A stretch of DNA of 46,765 nucleotides from contig CAKULV010000025.1 in the NCBI GenBank assembly GCA_934667425.1, positions 1 through 46,765 of the forward strand. The letters run 5' to 3'. The notes beneath the pieces are model-generated. The model was not told the origin of the DNA. It did no database searches and worked only from the letters and a program-made list of their open reading frames with translations. Of the stretch, positions 1 through 8,931 are shown in pieces (positions within the stretch are counted from its first letter, which is position 1; the number at the start of each line of letters is the position of its first letter). The DNA is from an uncultured Kiritimatiellota bacterium (GTDB taxonomy: Bacteria > Verrucomicrobiota > Kiritimatiellia > RFP12 > UBA1067). The position numbers were made by a program, and so were the translations under genes.

Positions 1-293
1 AGCCCGTCAAGGTTGATCGTCGTCGGCGCACCGTCGACAACCGCGCCGAACGACGCGGTCGCGTTCAGGTTCGTGAAAGTCTTCCAGTCCGGCCCCTTCG
101 TCAGGAACCGCACGCCCGGCACATCCGTCGCGACGGCGTCGCCAACCTGCCAGTTCGCGGCGTTCGTCCAGTAGGCGTCCTGTGCGCCCGTCCAGACGTA
201 TTCCGTCGGCGCGGCGACGCCGGCGACGGCAGACCAGATGACGACAAGTCCGATGAGGGCTCTGCTGCCTCTGCGGACGACTTTGCTTTTCAT
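1..293 (-). CDS. Secreted passenger-repeat protein, N-terminal part (cut by window edge)
   Basis: Only the first 97 residues are in the window; the frame stays open to base 1. The ATG at 293 follows a strong AAGGAGG ribosome site. The N-terminus (MKSKVVRRGSRALIG, then a hydrophobic stretch ending VAGVAAP) is a typical Sec signal peptide. The mature start, with YVWTGAQDAYWTNAANW, is the opening motif common in secreted proteins with autotransporter-associated beta-strand repeats, a relative of the protein at 21103-23895. Function is unknown; such proteins are usually surface or secreted beta-helices. It lies 93 bases downstream of the oxidoreductase gene and has a dyad (327-342) in the gap, so it may have its own control. 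The family call rests on a short segment. Confidence 0.7.
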   Translation of the reverse strand, partial: MKSKVVRRGSRALIGLVVIWSAVAGVAAPTEYVWTGAQDAYWTNAANWQVGDAVATDVPGVRFLTKGPDWKTFTNLNATASFGAVVDGAPTTINLDG

Positions 294-326
294 GTGTGAC
301 CTCCTTCTGCTAACAAAATCGTTTTC

Positions 327-342
327 TTGAACAGACGTTCAA
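327..342. repeat. Perfect dyad TTGAAC-N4-GTTCAA, candidate operator
   Basis: Six-base inverted arms TTGAAC and GTTCAA flank AGAC, 34 bases upstream of the ATG at 293. On the minus strand one arm could double as a -35 hexamer (TTGAAC) with an AT-rich region about 17 bases on. This would suit a repressor site for the secreted protein gene; no regulator is assigned. Confidence 0.4.
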
Positions 343-386
343 CAAAATAACTTTCTCAAGCGGGCTTCCAAAGCGATACGCAGTTG

Positions 387-1781
387 TTATGCCTTCAGCA
401 CCCACCCGGGTTCGTACTGCGGCATCCAGAACTTCGCCGCCGGGCCGTTCGGGTCCTTCAGCTTGCCGGTCGCCGGATCGATGTGGACGGCCTCGCCGAT
501 CTGCAGCGAGACGTTGCCGAGTTCCGTGAGCAGGTTCGACTTGAGCGACGCATCGATCGGCTGGGCCGTGTCGAGGTCGCCCGCGAGCGCGCAGTCCGTG
601 AAGCGCTGCACGTGCCAGATGTCGCAAGCCCGGATCGGGTCGGAGAGGCGCTTGTCGCCCTCCTGGTCGCCGCTGTCCGCCGCCGCCCACTCCCGGATGA
701 CCTTCTTGCCCGTGCGGTCGTAGATCGCCGACTCGCCAAGCGGCCCGAAGAACGCGACGCCCTCGTCGCAGTAGACGAGGCAGCCCGTCCACTTGCCCAT
801 GAACGGCATCGCCCCCGTGTGCGAGCAGCCCTCCCACGTGAGGTACTTCTTCCCGGGGAACTGCACCGTCAGCATGTGCGTGTCGTCCCACTCCCAGTCC
901 TCGCCTTCGCAGAAGAGGTGGCCGCCGCCTGCGTAGACGCGCTCCGGCCACTCCGCGCCGAGCGCCCAGCGCGCGATGTCGACGAAATGGAGGCCGTTGT
1001 TCGGCAGGTCGCCCGTGCCGTAGCCGCGGAAGAAGCGCCAGTTGTAGTGGACAATCTGGGAGCGGTAGGCGCGGCGCGGCGCACAGCACTGCCAGAGGTC
1101 CCAGCCGTCCGCGCCCATCCAGGCGGGGATCGGCGCGGGCTTCACGCCCCGGATCGCCGGACGGTCCGAGAGGCACCACGCCTTCGCCCAGTGCGGCTGG
1201 CCGATCTTGCCGGAACGGATGTAGGCGACGGCCTGCTGCGTCGCGTAGGAGCTGCGGCGCTGCGTGCCGAGCTGGAAGACCGCCCCCGTCTTCCTCTGCA
1301 CGGCCGCGAGGATCTCGGCCTCGCCGGCGGAGATGCCGATCGGCTTTTCGAGGTAGAGGGCCTTGCCGGCCTTCATCGCCTCGGCGCCGATGTAGCAGTG
1401 CGAGTGGTCGGGCGTCGCGACAAGCACGGCGTCCACGTCGTCGCGGCGCACCGCCTCGCGGAAGTCCTTCACCTTCGCCGGCGCGACGCCCGTCTTCGCC
1501 TTCAACTCGGCGGCCGCATAGTCGAGCGCCGTCGAATCGACGTCGCAGACGACCGTCACGACGCAGTTCGGCAGCTCCGCGAAGCGGCTCATCACCTGGA
1601 AGCCGCGCCCGCGCCAGCCCTTCGGATCGACGACGAAGCCGTTGCCGTGGTTCGCAGTGCGCGCACATCCGATGACGCAAAGGCGCAGCTTCTTAGACGG
1701 GACCGCCGCACCGAAAAGAGTCTTCGCCGACGCGATCGCGAACGTAGCGCCGGACATACCGATGAATTCTCTCCTGTTCAT
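387..1781 (-). CDS. Tat-exported Gfo/Idh/MocA family oxidoreductase
   Basis: A 464-residue NAD(P)-dependent sugar or polyol dehydrogenase-like protein. The N-terminus MNRREFIGMSGATFAIASA is a twin-arginine signal (RREFI followed by a hydrophobic run), so the folded enzyme is exported. A Rossmann start (LRLCVIGCARTANHG, near residue 33), the VLVATPDHSH segment and the family motif YLEKPIG (near 143) identify the fold; the C-terminal half is the alpha/beta substrate domain. This Tat-exported subgroup is common in Verrucomicrobia, Planctomycetes and relatives, where substrates are mostly unknown; some related enzymes act as NAD-dependent glycosidases. The ATG at 1781 has GGAGTTGAGGAT upstream. 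The nearest promoter-like box is an extended -10 at 1908-1916, giving a leader of about 120 bases. Substrate cannot be told from sequence. Confidence 0.88.
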   Translation of the reverse strand: MNRREFIGMSGATFAIASAKTLFGAAVPSKKLRLCVIGCARTANHGNGFVVDPKGWRGRGFQVMSRFAELPNCVVTVVCDVDSTALDYAAAELKAKTGVAPAKVKDFREAVRRDDVDAVLVATPDHSHCYIGAEAMKAGKALYLEKPIGISAGEAEILAAVQRKTGAVFQLGTQRRSSYATQQAVAYIRSGKIGQPHWAKAWCLSDRPAIRGVKPAPIPAWMGADGWDLWQCCAPRRAYRSQIVHYNWRFFRGYGTGDLPNNGLHFVDIARWALGAEWPERVYAGGGHLFCEGEDWEWDDTHMLTVQFPGKKYLTWEGCSHTGAMPFMGKWTGCLVYCDEGVAFFGPLGESAIYDRTGKKVIREWAAADSGDQEGDKRLSDPIRACDIWHVQRFTDCALAGDLDTAQPIDASLKSNLLTELGNVSLQIGEAVHIDPATGKLKDPNGPAAKFWMPQYEPGWVLKA

Positions 1782-1907
1782 ATATCCTCAACTCCTTTTA
1801 TCCGCTTTGCCGTTTTCGCCCACCATGCCGGTTCACGCACTCGCATAACGACGTACGCGGCCGACGCACCGCAGACCCACGACAAGACACTGCCTGAATA
1901 GCTCCTA

Positions 1908-1916
1908 ATGATACCA
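1908..1916 (-). promoter_or_regulatory. Extended -10 (TGGTATCAT) upstream of the oxidoreductase gene
   Basis: On the minus strand the sequence reads GAATATGGTATCAT. No good -35 lies 17 bases upstream, as expected for an extended -10 promoter. Predicted start near 1901, giving a long leader in which I see no riboswitch-like fold. Confidence 0.5.
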
Positions 1917-1945
1917 TATTCCGGCATCCGGCGTACGCTACTTGT

Positions 1946-1977
1946 TTTTGCAAATCTTGGCATACAATATTGCAAAA
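1946..1977. repeat. Dyad TTTTGCAA-N16-TTGCAAAA between divergent genes
   Basis: Perfect 8-base inverted arms in the gap between the oxidoreductase (minus) and murC-murB (plus). The inner sequence GGCATACAATATT (1959-1971) recurs with one change at 16463-16475, there also preceded by TTTTGCA. It could be a regulator site shared by these promoters. Confidence 0.35.
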
Positions 1978-2022
1978 CCAGGAATGCGGCGGCAGATTCG
2001 CATGAACTCCCGAATGTCTTTG

Positions 2023-2031
2023 TGCTATAAT
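2023..2031 (+). promoter_or_regulatory. Extended -10 (TGCTATAAT) of murC-murB, near-leaderless
   Basis: TATAAT at 2026-2031 is preceded by TGC. The hexamer ends 8 bases before the GTG start at 2040, so transcription should begin at or within two bases of the start codon. There is no Shine-Dalgarno between them. Confidence 0.7.
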
Positions 2032-2039
2032 CACGCGCC

Positions 2040-4133
2040 GTGATTGGACACAAGAGATATCATTTTACCGGAATAGGCGGCGTTGGCATGGCAGGCGTCG
2101 CATTCCTCCTGAAGAAAAGCGGTTGCGACGTATCCGGATGCGACCTCCACTCCACGCCAAGGACGCGATGGCTGGAGGGGAACGGCATACATGTCGATGT
2201 GGGGCATTCGCCGGAGCACATCACACCGGACACCGACGTGTGCGTATTCACGCCGGCGGTCCAGAAGACAAACCTGGAGTTCGTCGCCGCGCAATCGCTC
2301 GCAAAGCGAGACTCGGACGACCGCTCCGGCGCCCACGCGAGGCATGAGGTCAAATACCGTGGCGAGGTGCTTGCCGAGCTGTTCAACGCATCCGACGGCA
2401 TAGCGGTGTGCGGCACGCACGGCAAGACAACAACCTCGACTTTCATCGCAAAGCTCCTTCGCGCGCTTGGCGACGACCCGTCGTGGTGCATCGGCGGCGA
2501 AACGGGCGATTTCCCCGTGGCGGGCGTAGGCACCGGCAAGTTCGTCATAGAGGCCGACGAGTCGGACGGCACCCTCGCGCTCTACCGCGCCTCCATGCTT
2601 GTCGTAACATCGCTCGAATACGACCACCCCGACCATTTCAAGACGTATGCCGACTATCTTGCCTGCTACGAAAAGGCGATGTCTGCCGCCCAATGCGTAA
2701 TCGAATCCTCGAAACTCGACGTCGAGGACTGGCCCGAGCTGAAAGGTCTTGTGCTCGGCGAACACAACGTGCGCAACGCGCGTACCGCCATCGAAGTGGC
2801 GCTGCGGCTCGGCCATACGCGCGACGAGATATCGTCCGCATTGCCGCAAGCGCTGTCATCGCTGCCGGATCGCCGGTTTGAGCGGATATGGCCGCAGGGA
2901 CTCTCGCCGGACCGCACATCCTCCAATGCGCCGATTTCCATCTTTACGGACTACGCGCACCACCCCACCGAGATATCCTGCGCCATCTCAATGGCGAGGG
3001 ACCTGAAGCCAAAACGCCTGCGGGTCATGTTCCAGCCTCACCGGTATTCACGCACAAAGGCGTTGCTGAACGAGTTCCCGGCCGCACTGTCCGGTGCGGA
3101 CGAAGTTGTGCTGGTCCCGGTGTACCCGGCATTCGAGGAGCCGATCCCGGGCGGCGACATCGCCGACCTGTATCTTGCCTTCAGGAAGGCAGAGGCTCGC
3201 AATGTCGGCCAGCTGATACTTTCCCGCAGTGCGGAAGAGGCCTGGCGGCACATGTTCCTATCCGCCAAAGGCGGCGACCTCATAATGGTCCTTGGGGCCG
3301 GCGACCTTATCGACCTTGTTCCGCAGATCGTCAATGACATGCGTTCGCTCGGAGACGGCAAGACGCAAAACGGTGGACACGGGAAGATAGACCTTTCAAG
3401 GCTGTCGCTATTCCGCACTGGCGGAATTTCGTACGGGAACCTAATCCAATCCCCTGTCGCCCCAAGCCACGGAAGCATTATCGTGGGAGGCGGCTCGAAC
3501 ATCTGGTTCAGCGACTGCGCCACAGGCTGCGACATCGTCAAGGCCCCCGCCGAATGCGGCGCGGCAAAAGCCGGGGCATCGCTTTTGGCGGATCACCCTG
3601 AGCTTGCGTTCATGGCAGGGATCCCAGGAACGGTCGGCGGATGGGCAAAGATGAACGCAGGCGCATTCGGGGACAGCTTCGGGAACCACATCGAATACGT
3701 GATCGCGGACGGACGGAAGATCCTTGCCAAAGACTGCGGATTCGGATACCGCAAATCCTCCATATCGGGACTGATCACGGAAGTCGCGCTGAAGCCCTCT
3801 TGCGCAAGCGGCGGCGAAGGCCGGAACGCGGCTCAATCCCTGGATGCCGCACACTACATCGCCAAGCGGCACAGGTTCCCGCCCCGCACATGCGGCAGCG
3901 TATTCAAGAACCCATCGCCGCAGCAGCCCGCAGGCAGGCTCCTTGAGGCCGCAGGCGCCAAATCACTCAAAGTCGGCGGCGCATACGTATGGAGCGGACA
4001 CGCAAACGTAATCGCCGCGGGCGACGGATGCACGTCGTCGGACATACTTGCCCTCGCCAGGCTGATGGCCGCAAGGGTCCGCGACCGATTCGGAATCACC
4101 CTCGTCCCGGAGATAGCCGGGCTTGAGGTATAG
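2040..4133 (+). CDS. murC-murB: Fused UDP-N-acetylmuramate--L-alanine ligase / UDP-MurNAc dehydrogenase
   Basis: A 697-residue fusion of two cytoplasmic peptidoglycan precursor enzymes. MurC part (about 1-440): dinucleotide-like HFTGIGGVGMAG at the start, ATP loop GTHGKTTT (125-132), EADESDGT (171-178), LEYDHPDHF and GEHNVRNA. MurB part (about 455-697): FAD-binding GGGSN (483-487), AGIPGTVGGWAKMNAG, GYRKS, and GSVFKNP with the likely proton-donor Ser620, ending LVPEI. Both halves are short: only about 50 residues lie between the YDH motif and GEHN in MurC, where E. coli MurC has roughly 90-100, and the GGGSN to AGIPG spacing in MurB is also small. The start is GTG; no other in-frame start precedes the GIGG motif. 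The gene is alone on plus, convergent with the prepilin peptidase gene 22 bases away. Confidence 0.93.
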   Translation: MIGHKRYHFTGIGGVGMAGVAFLLKKSGCDVSGCDLHSTPRTRWLEGNGIHVDVGHSPEHITPDTDVCVFTPAVQKTNLEFVAAQSLAKRDSDDRSGAHARHEVKYRGEVLAELFNASDGIAVCGTHGKTTTSTFIAKLLRALGDDPSWCIGGETGDFPVAGVGTGKFVIEADESDGTLALYRASMLVVTSLEYDHPDHFKTYADYLACYEKAMSAAQCVIESSKLDVEDWPELKGLVLGEHNVRNARTAIEVALRLGHTRDEISSALPQALSSLPDRRFERIWPQGLSPDRTSSNAPISIFTDYAHHPTEISCAISMARDLKPKRLRVMFQPHRYSRTKALLNEFPAALSGADEVVLVPVYPAFEEPIPGGDIADLYLAFRKAEARNVGQLILSRSAEEAWRHMFLSAKGGDLIMVLGAGDLIDLVPQIVNDMRSLGDGKTQNGGHGKIDLSRLSLFRTGGISYGNLIQSPVAPSHGSIIVGGGSNIWFSDCATGCDIVKAPAECGAAKAGASLLADHPELAFMAGIPGTVGGWAKMNAGAFGDSFGNHIEYVIADGRKILAKDCGFGYRKSSISGLITEVALKPSCASGGEGRNAAQSLDAAHYIAKRHRFPPRTCGSVFKNPSPQQPAGRLLEAAGAKSLKVGGAYVWSGHANVIAAGDGCTSSDILALARLMAARVRDRFGITLVPEIAGLEV

Positions 4134-4140
4134 CCCAACC

Positions 4141-4168
4141 CCTGAAACCTGAAACCTAGAACCTAAAA
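4141..4168. repeat. Four tandem CCTrrAA-like heptads across the prepilin peptidase stop codon
   Basis: The plus strand reads CCTGAAA, CCTGAAA, CCTAGAA, CCTAAAA in direct succession (minus: TTTTAGG, TTCTAGG, TTTCAGG twice). The minus gene ends inside the array, so its last residues are encoded by it. A related CA/GT-rich tract lies at 44873-44926. Confidence 0.6.
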
Positions 4169-5022
4169 AGCCTTATGTAGCCGGCGACAAGCTGCGGACC
4201 CCAGAACATCCATGTCAATGTCGCCACGGCTATGAAAGGCCCGTACGGCACGGCAGTGAATCCACCGAGCTTCGCCTTGCCCCTCGCAATCAGCGCAATG
4301 CCCACGACGGACCCCACTACCGAAGACACTATCAGGACAAACAGGACAGCCGTAGGGCCGAAGAACGCCCCCACCGCCCCCATCAGCTTCACGTCGCCAA
4401 AGCCCAGGGCATCCTTCCTGAAGACCTTCGAGAACAGCCATCCCATGCCCCACAGGAAGAAGAATCCGAAGCCCAATCCCGCCACGCTCCAGCAAAGGGA
4501 TGGCAACCATGTGCGCTCCATCTGCAGTTCGGGGATCAGCACAGAGGCGGGCGCTCCAAGCAGCATCCCGCCAATGGTAACGCGATCCGGCAGATAGAAA
4601 TGGTCGAGATCGATGAACGATCCGAGGATCAGCCCCGAGATCACGAGCCAATACGCGGCGACGGAACACAGGGACTGCATCGGCTTAAGCCCCAGCGCCG
4701 GAGCGTCCCCAAGCATCGCCGGCATCGCCCATTGGATGAATGCCATGAAGAACAGTATGCCGCCAAGCATCTCCACCACGGCATAGCGCATGGATATCGG
4801 CTTGCGGCAATTCGCGCACCTGCCGCCAAGGGCCACATACGACAGTATCGGGATGTTCTGGTACCAGCGTATCGGGGCGTTGCAGTTCGGACAATGCGAG
4901 GCGGGCCTTACGACGCTTTCATTTCGCGGAAGCCGCCATATGCACACGTTGAGGAAACTCGCGATGCACGCGCCAAAAGCGAAACTGAAGAGCCCGAATA
5001 TGCAGAAGTAGTCAAAATCCAT
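4156..5022 (-). CDS. pilD: Prepilin peptidase / N-methyltransferase (type IV leader peptidase)
   Basis: A 288-residue polytopic membrane aspartic protease that cleaves the leader of type IV pilins or type II secretion pseudopilins and methylates the new N-terminus. The N-terminal domain has the zinc-type cysteine pairs C44-x2-C47 and C69-x2-C72 (CPNC and CANC), followed by PISMRYAVVEML. The two active-site aspartate motifs are visible: FIDLDHFYLPD near 137-147 and GFGDVKLMGAVGAF near 205. Several hydrophobic segments follow the usual eight-helix plan. Start ATG 5022 lies 3 bases after the stop of the upstream gene, so it is co-transcribed. No pilin or secretion ATPase gene is in the window. 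The last codons fall inside a heptad repeat (4141-4168). Confidence 0.93.
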   Translation of the reverse strand: MDFDYFCIFGLFSFAFGACIASFLNVCIWRLPRNESVVRPASHCPNCNAPIRWYQNIPILSYVALGGRCANCRKPISMRYAVVEMLGGILFFMAFIQWAMPAMLGDAPALGLKPMQSLCSVAAYWLVISGLILGSFIDLDHFYLPDRVTIGGMLLGAPASVLIPELQMERTWLPSLCWSVAGLGFGFFFLWGMGWLFSKVFRKDALGFGDVKLMGAVGAFFGPTAVLFVLIVSSVVGSVVGIALIARGKAKLGGFTAVPYGPFIAVATLTWMFWGPQLVAGYIRLFRF

Positions 5023-5025
5023 TGC

Positions 5026-5913
5026 CTATTTACCTGATAGCGAAAGGTATTCCATGAGGACTGACGGGTAGTCGGTCCCAAACGAATCAGGTTCAACCTT
5101 TGATAGGAGCCTGTACGTTTCAACACGATCGCCTTCCGTCCATGGGAACACCTGGGCTTCTATGCCCATATCCTTTGCCGTGCGCACGGCCTTTGCCAAG
5201 AGCGGCAAAGTTGGCGCGAAGACCGTGTTGCCGTCACGGGTATCGACGCGCACGTGGAACTGGATGATGTCCGGCTTCGGGAAACCGGGCTTCCCCATCT
5301 CCGCCAGGCGCTTTTCCAGCGTCGATTCGCAGAGAGCCGCGATCTTCGGGTCCCGGATGTTCACGTCCCGATTATCCCCCCACAGGCCAGTCCACACCCA
5401 TACCAGCGTTTTTCCGTCTGGCACAAGCCTCTGCCACTCTTTGACGAACCCGCTTCCCCCGCCGCAGCAGTACACCTGCCGCTCGACGCCATGCTTTTTC
5501 ACGAGAGCGGCGCATTCCTCAAGAAGTCCGCTCGCCTTGTCCATCACGATCCGCCTGTCGGGGAAGCCGCGCATGGTTGCGAACACCTCGTCCCATGTGG
5601 GAGGATGCACACCCGCGAACTTAGCGCCCTTAGGACGCCCAACGTCTATCTTCCGAACCTCATCGAACGTGTATTCCTCAAACTTCTTCCCCCGATAGAT
5701 CGGATCGTGGAATGCGACATACACGCCATCTCTCGTGCGGCGGATGTCGAACTCCGGCACAAATCCCCGTTCCCATGTAAGCATGGCGGCCGCAAGCGAG
5801 TTCTCCGGGAGGTTTCCAATGCCGTCCCCACGGTGCACCACGCTGTTCATCATACCGGCATTGACCGACGAGATGGCGGAAATGGCCGCAAGGGCCAATG
5901 TGAGTCTTGTCAT
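5026..5913 (-). CDS. Exported glycerophosphodiester phosphodiesterase-family protein
   Basis: A 295-residue GDPD-domain protein with a Sec signal peptide (MTRLTLALAAISAISSVNAG). Core residues of the family are present: H27-R28-G29, the metal ligands in PEFDIRRTRDG (Glu54, Asp56) and AFHDP (His69). Family members hydrolyse glycerophosphodiesters to glycerol-3-phosphate and an alcohol, but many bacterial homologues act on other phosphodiesters, so the substrate is open. The C-terminal part (IEAQVFPWTEGDRVETYRLLSKVEPDSFGTDYPSVLMEYL) matches the usual end of the TIM barrel with the GTDYP motif. Ribosome site AAGGAAAGGAA before the ATG at 5913. It sits 34 bases behind the GH42-like gene and 3 bases ahead of pilD. 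Confidence 0.87.
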   Translation of the reverse strand: MTRLTLALAAISAISSVNAGMMNSVVHRGDGIGNLPENSLAAAMLTWERGFVPEFDIRRTRDGVYVAFHDPIYRGKKFEEYTFDEVRKIDVGRPKGAKFAGVHPPTWDEVFATMRGFPDRRIVMDKASGLLEECAALVKKHGVERQVYCCGGGSGFVKEWQRLVPDGKTLVWVWTGLWGDNRDVNIRDPKIAALCESTLEKRLAEMGKPGFPKPDIIQFHVRVDTRDGNTVFAPTLPLLAKAVRTAKDMGIEAQVFPWTEGDRVETYRLLSKVEPDSFGTDYPSVLMEYLSLSGK

Positions 5914-5947
5914 TTCAACTGTTCCTTTCCTTTTGTTTGCATTACCA

Positions 5948-8857
5948 TTACCTAAGACGATACCAGCGAGTTTCGCCTGCGGTCATCCTGACCTTGAATG
6001 TCCCCCCTGTGGCGTCAACCGTCTTGCCGGATTTCATGTTCACCACCTTTCCGGCGCGTGGAGGCCTGATGCCATACTCTCCGCCGCGCAGGCAATGCAG
6101 CGACATGAAGCTGCCGTTCATGTCAACCTGAAGCCCTGCGCCTGCGGCGGGCACGTACGCGCCGGATTCCGCGGCCAGATGGTGGAAATACTGAGGGGAC
6201 AGTCCGCCGAACGAGGCGACGTAGACGATCTTGCCCCGCCCATCCATTTTCTCAACCACAGCCGCCGTCCCATCTTCCGTGTAGCGGGCAAGCACCTTCT
6301 GCGCAGGGTTTTCCTTCACATAATGGCGTGGAGGGCTGTTGAACTGCCATGGCCATCCGCCGGAGACTCCGAGGAGCGAAACGATCTTGGGCGCATGGGC
6401 AAGCGAATTCATGTTCCATCGCACGCCAGGCTCGGCCTTGACCTCGTGCTGCGCCGGGAACGGCTTCTCCCCAAGCTCGATGCCCAATGTCTCGACGCCA
6501 CGCGACACGCCCGTCCCGGCGAGGAACACGAGCGTCCTGCCGCCTGAGCGCAGCCCTTCAAGAATGCGTTTGCGCTTGGGACCTATGTCATAAAGCCCTG
6601 CGAATACGATGGTCTTGTAGCGTGATGCGAGCGACGGATCCTCCATCCAATCGTCAAGAAGCCAACGGTCGAGCGGAACTCCGCTGCCGGCGAGCATCTC
6701 GAACTGTTCGCCGTTGAGGACCTGCTCGTCCATGTTGAAGTAGTGCGATATCAGATTCCGCATGAGAGCCCCCTCCTCGTCGAATACGAAGGCCACGTCC
6801 GGATGCCAGCCGTCCGCGCCAAGCTTCTCAAGCTCCCGTCCGCATGCAAGCGTATCGGCGATGTCCGCCGCAATGCCATCCGGCTCGAACCACCCGCCGG
6901 CCATGTCGAGATACCACCATCCCATGCGCTGGGCATACATCCTGCCGGCGAGCTTGCGGTTGATCGCGCACCACATCGGATCATCGGTGGCTCTGGAAAA
7001 GCTCATCGTGGCAAGCTCATCCTCCCAACTCGTCAACGCGCCATATGTCCTGAGGTCGAATTCGTCGAGATACATCTTTCCGTGACGGTGGAACGACGAA
7101 AGCGGCAGACGCTCACCACACGGGACGCCAGGCACCCGGTTGCCGTAATTTGGCTGCGCACAGAGAATGTCGATCGCGTCTGACTTCACGAACGGCGTTA
7201 TGTCGTAGGCGGCGTTCCACGTGCCGCCAAACGGACTCATGCAGTAGCGCACCACTACGATATCCTTGCCGAAGCACTTCTTTACGTGCCGCGCCATGTC
7301 CTCCTGGACGCGAAACGGGCCGATCTTCAGGTACAGGGAATAGTCCGCAATGGCCCTGTCGCGCACAGCCGAGAAATAATTGTGTTTCCCGAAATTGTCG
7401 TGCAGGACGGGAGGCGTGGCCGACGAGAAAGTCACCTTGTCGTCATTCCATGCGCCGCGCAATTCCCTTTCCGACGAATAGCGCGTCCTCAGCCAACGCC
7501 TGAAACCCGCAATCGCAGGCTTCGAGTAGTCGGGATGGACTGTCGCGAACTGCGCATCATGATAACCCGCAAGATGCACCCCGACGATGCGCTTCGATAG
7601 TCCCGTGCGCCTAAGCTCGGATATCAGCTCCGAAAGGCATCCTTTGACCGCATCCCGCCAGACAGGCGAATGGTTCGAGACCCAGTGCCAATGGCGCTTT
7701 GGGTCCATCTTCTTCGGAAGCGAATACGCGGAATGGGTGTTGTGTCCGAACACCTTCCGCCCCTCATCGTTGATCCACACCTCTTCAGGGTGTTCTTCGG
7801 CGAACTCCGGATAGGCAGAGACATCCACGCTCAACAGGAATTGAGCGGAAGGCGCAAGCTTCATGGACTTCCTGATTTCAGCCACGGCGCCGGCCGCATC
7901 GAAGCCGTCCTTCGACCAGTATCCTTTGGCCTGGCCTTTTGTCGTTCCAAGCCGTATCGCCATCGACTGAAGATTCATGCCGACGGCCTCCATCTTCGCC
8001 CCGCCGTAGAAGCCCTTGAGCTCCTCCGATGTCGATCCCTTGAAGAACACAGGCACCTGCACCTTGCCGTCCAGGATGAACTTGGAATAGCCATCCCGCC
8101 ATTCAACCTTTGCGGTGTGGTCGATATCCGCCGCAAGCCCGGCATCGAAATCCCCGTCCGAAATCGCCTCGCCTTGCCCGACATTCCCGGGCGGACGGCG
8201 TTCGCGCACGGCTTTCCACCATGACGCCGAAGCCGCCCCGAAGTCCTCCACGCCCCAGCCACTCCATATGCTTACGGACGGAGCCCCCGCCACAACGATG
8301 GCCGCGTATACGTTAGTCCCCGAGGTGGAGTCTGTCTCGAAATGCGCGAACTTCATGTCCGGCATGCCAGGTGGAGTGTTCGCTATCAGAGTCTGCTTCG
8401 GCCCGCCACGTCCGAAGCGGTCAAACTTCGAGAAATGCGACAGCCGCTCTTTGCCGCCATGCATCACCAGAAACCCATAGCTGTACCCGCAATCTGCATC
8501 ACGCGATTCCGAACCGGCATAAGCGCGCAGCCTTGTGCCGGGCGGCGCCCCGAACGGAGACTTCGGACGCACAACCACATAGCCGACCGCATTGCGCTTG
8601 GCGATCTCGACAGCCGGTCCGCGACGCATCTTCACCATCGAGACCGTGCCCGTCGCGCCATCCCGCCATTCGACGTCAAAGGCGGAAAGACCTTTTGCAA
8701 GCGGGGCGTTCCAGATGTTCCTTACCGGACTGTGGGAACGTCTTCCGGGGCATATGTTCTCCCAGCCTTCCGTGCCGCAATAGGATGCGTGCGCCAAAAG
8801 CGCAAACAACGACAGGACATTGGCCCGCACAAACATCTTGTTGAATCTCGAAAGCAT
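5948..8857 (-). CDS. Secreted GH42-like glycosidase-family protein
   Basis: A 969-residue exported protein (signal MFVRANVLSLFALLAHASYC). Residues about 1-240 form a beta-rich N-terminal domain. A TIM-barrel-like region runs from about 245 to 650, and a glutamine-amidotransferase-like beta-galactosidase trimerisation region (about 690-880) and a small beta domain follow. The barrel is homologous to the C-terminal half of the protein at 16620-21086: compare GVHLAGYHDAQF (from 426) with GFHLAGGMDGQF, and MYLDEFDLRT (Glu599) with LYVQEMDHRS. This layout resembles GH42-type beta-galactosidases. Glu599 is a candidate nucleophile; where related proteins often carry an acid/base Glu after the HLAG motif, both copies here have Gln, so activity is uncertain. 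Ribosome site GGAAGAGGAT; 74 bases after the SGNH gene. Confidence 0.72.
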   Translation of the reverse strand: MLSRFNKMFVRANVLSLFALLAHASYCGTEGWENICPGRRSHSPVRNIWNAPLAKGLSAFDVEWRDGATGTVSMVKMRRGPAVEIAKRNAVGYVVVRPKSPFGAPPGTRLRAYAGSESRDADCGYSYGFLVMHGGKERLSHFSKFDRFGRGGPKQTLIANTPPGMPDMKFAHFETDSTSGTNVYAAIVVAGAPSVSIWSGWGVEDFGAASASWWKAVRERRPPGNVGQGEAISDGDFDAGLAADIDHTAKVEWRDGYSKFILDGKVQVPVFFKGSTSEELKGFYGGAKMEAVGMNLQSMAIRLGTTKGQAKGYWSKDGFDAAGAVAEIRKSMKLAPSAQFLLSVDVSAYPEFAEEHPEEVWINDEGRKVFGHNTHSAYSLPKKMDPKRHWHWVSNHSPVWRDAVKGCLSELISELRRTGLSKRIVGVHLAGYHDAQFATVHPDYSKPAIAGFRRWLRTRYSSERELRGAWNDDKVTFSSATPPVLHDNFGKHNYFSAVRDRAIADYSLYLKIGPFRVQEDMARHVKKCFGKDIVVVRYCMSPFGGTWNAAYDITPFVKSDAIDILCAQPNYGNRVPGVPCGERLPLSSFHRHGKMYLDEFDLRTYGALTSWEDELATMSFSRATDDPMWCAINRKLAGRMYAQRMGWWYLDMAGGWFEPDGIAADIADTLACGRELEKLGADGWHPDVAFVFDEEGALMRNLISHYFNMDEQVLNGEQFEMLAGSGVPLDRWLLDDWMEDPSLASRYKTIVFAGLYDIGPKRKRILEGLRSGGRTLVFLAGTGVSRGVETLGIELGEKPFPAQHEVKAEPGVRWNMNSLAHAPKIVSLLGVSGGWPWQFNSPPRHYVKENPAQKVLARYTEDGTAAVVEKMDGRGKIVYVASFGGLSPQYFHHLAAESGAYVPAAGAGLQVDMNGSFMSLHCLRGGEYGIRPPRAGKVVNMKSGKTVDATGGTFKVRMTAGETRWYRLR

Positions 8858-8931
8858 ATCCTCTTCCTAACGCCTTTCTACCAAAACAGTCGTAAAGCCC
8901 TTGTTGTGAGGTTAAAACCGCGCGTCATCGG

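Noticed and set aside
384..1901. Long plus-strand open frame of 505 codons opposite the oxidoreductase gene
   Set aside because: Arg- and Ala-rich with no family motif; it is the complement of a GC-rich gene with strong Gfo/Idh/MocA signatures.
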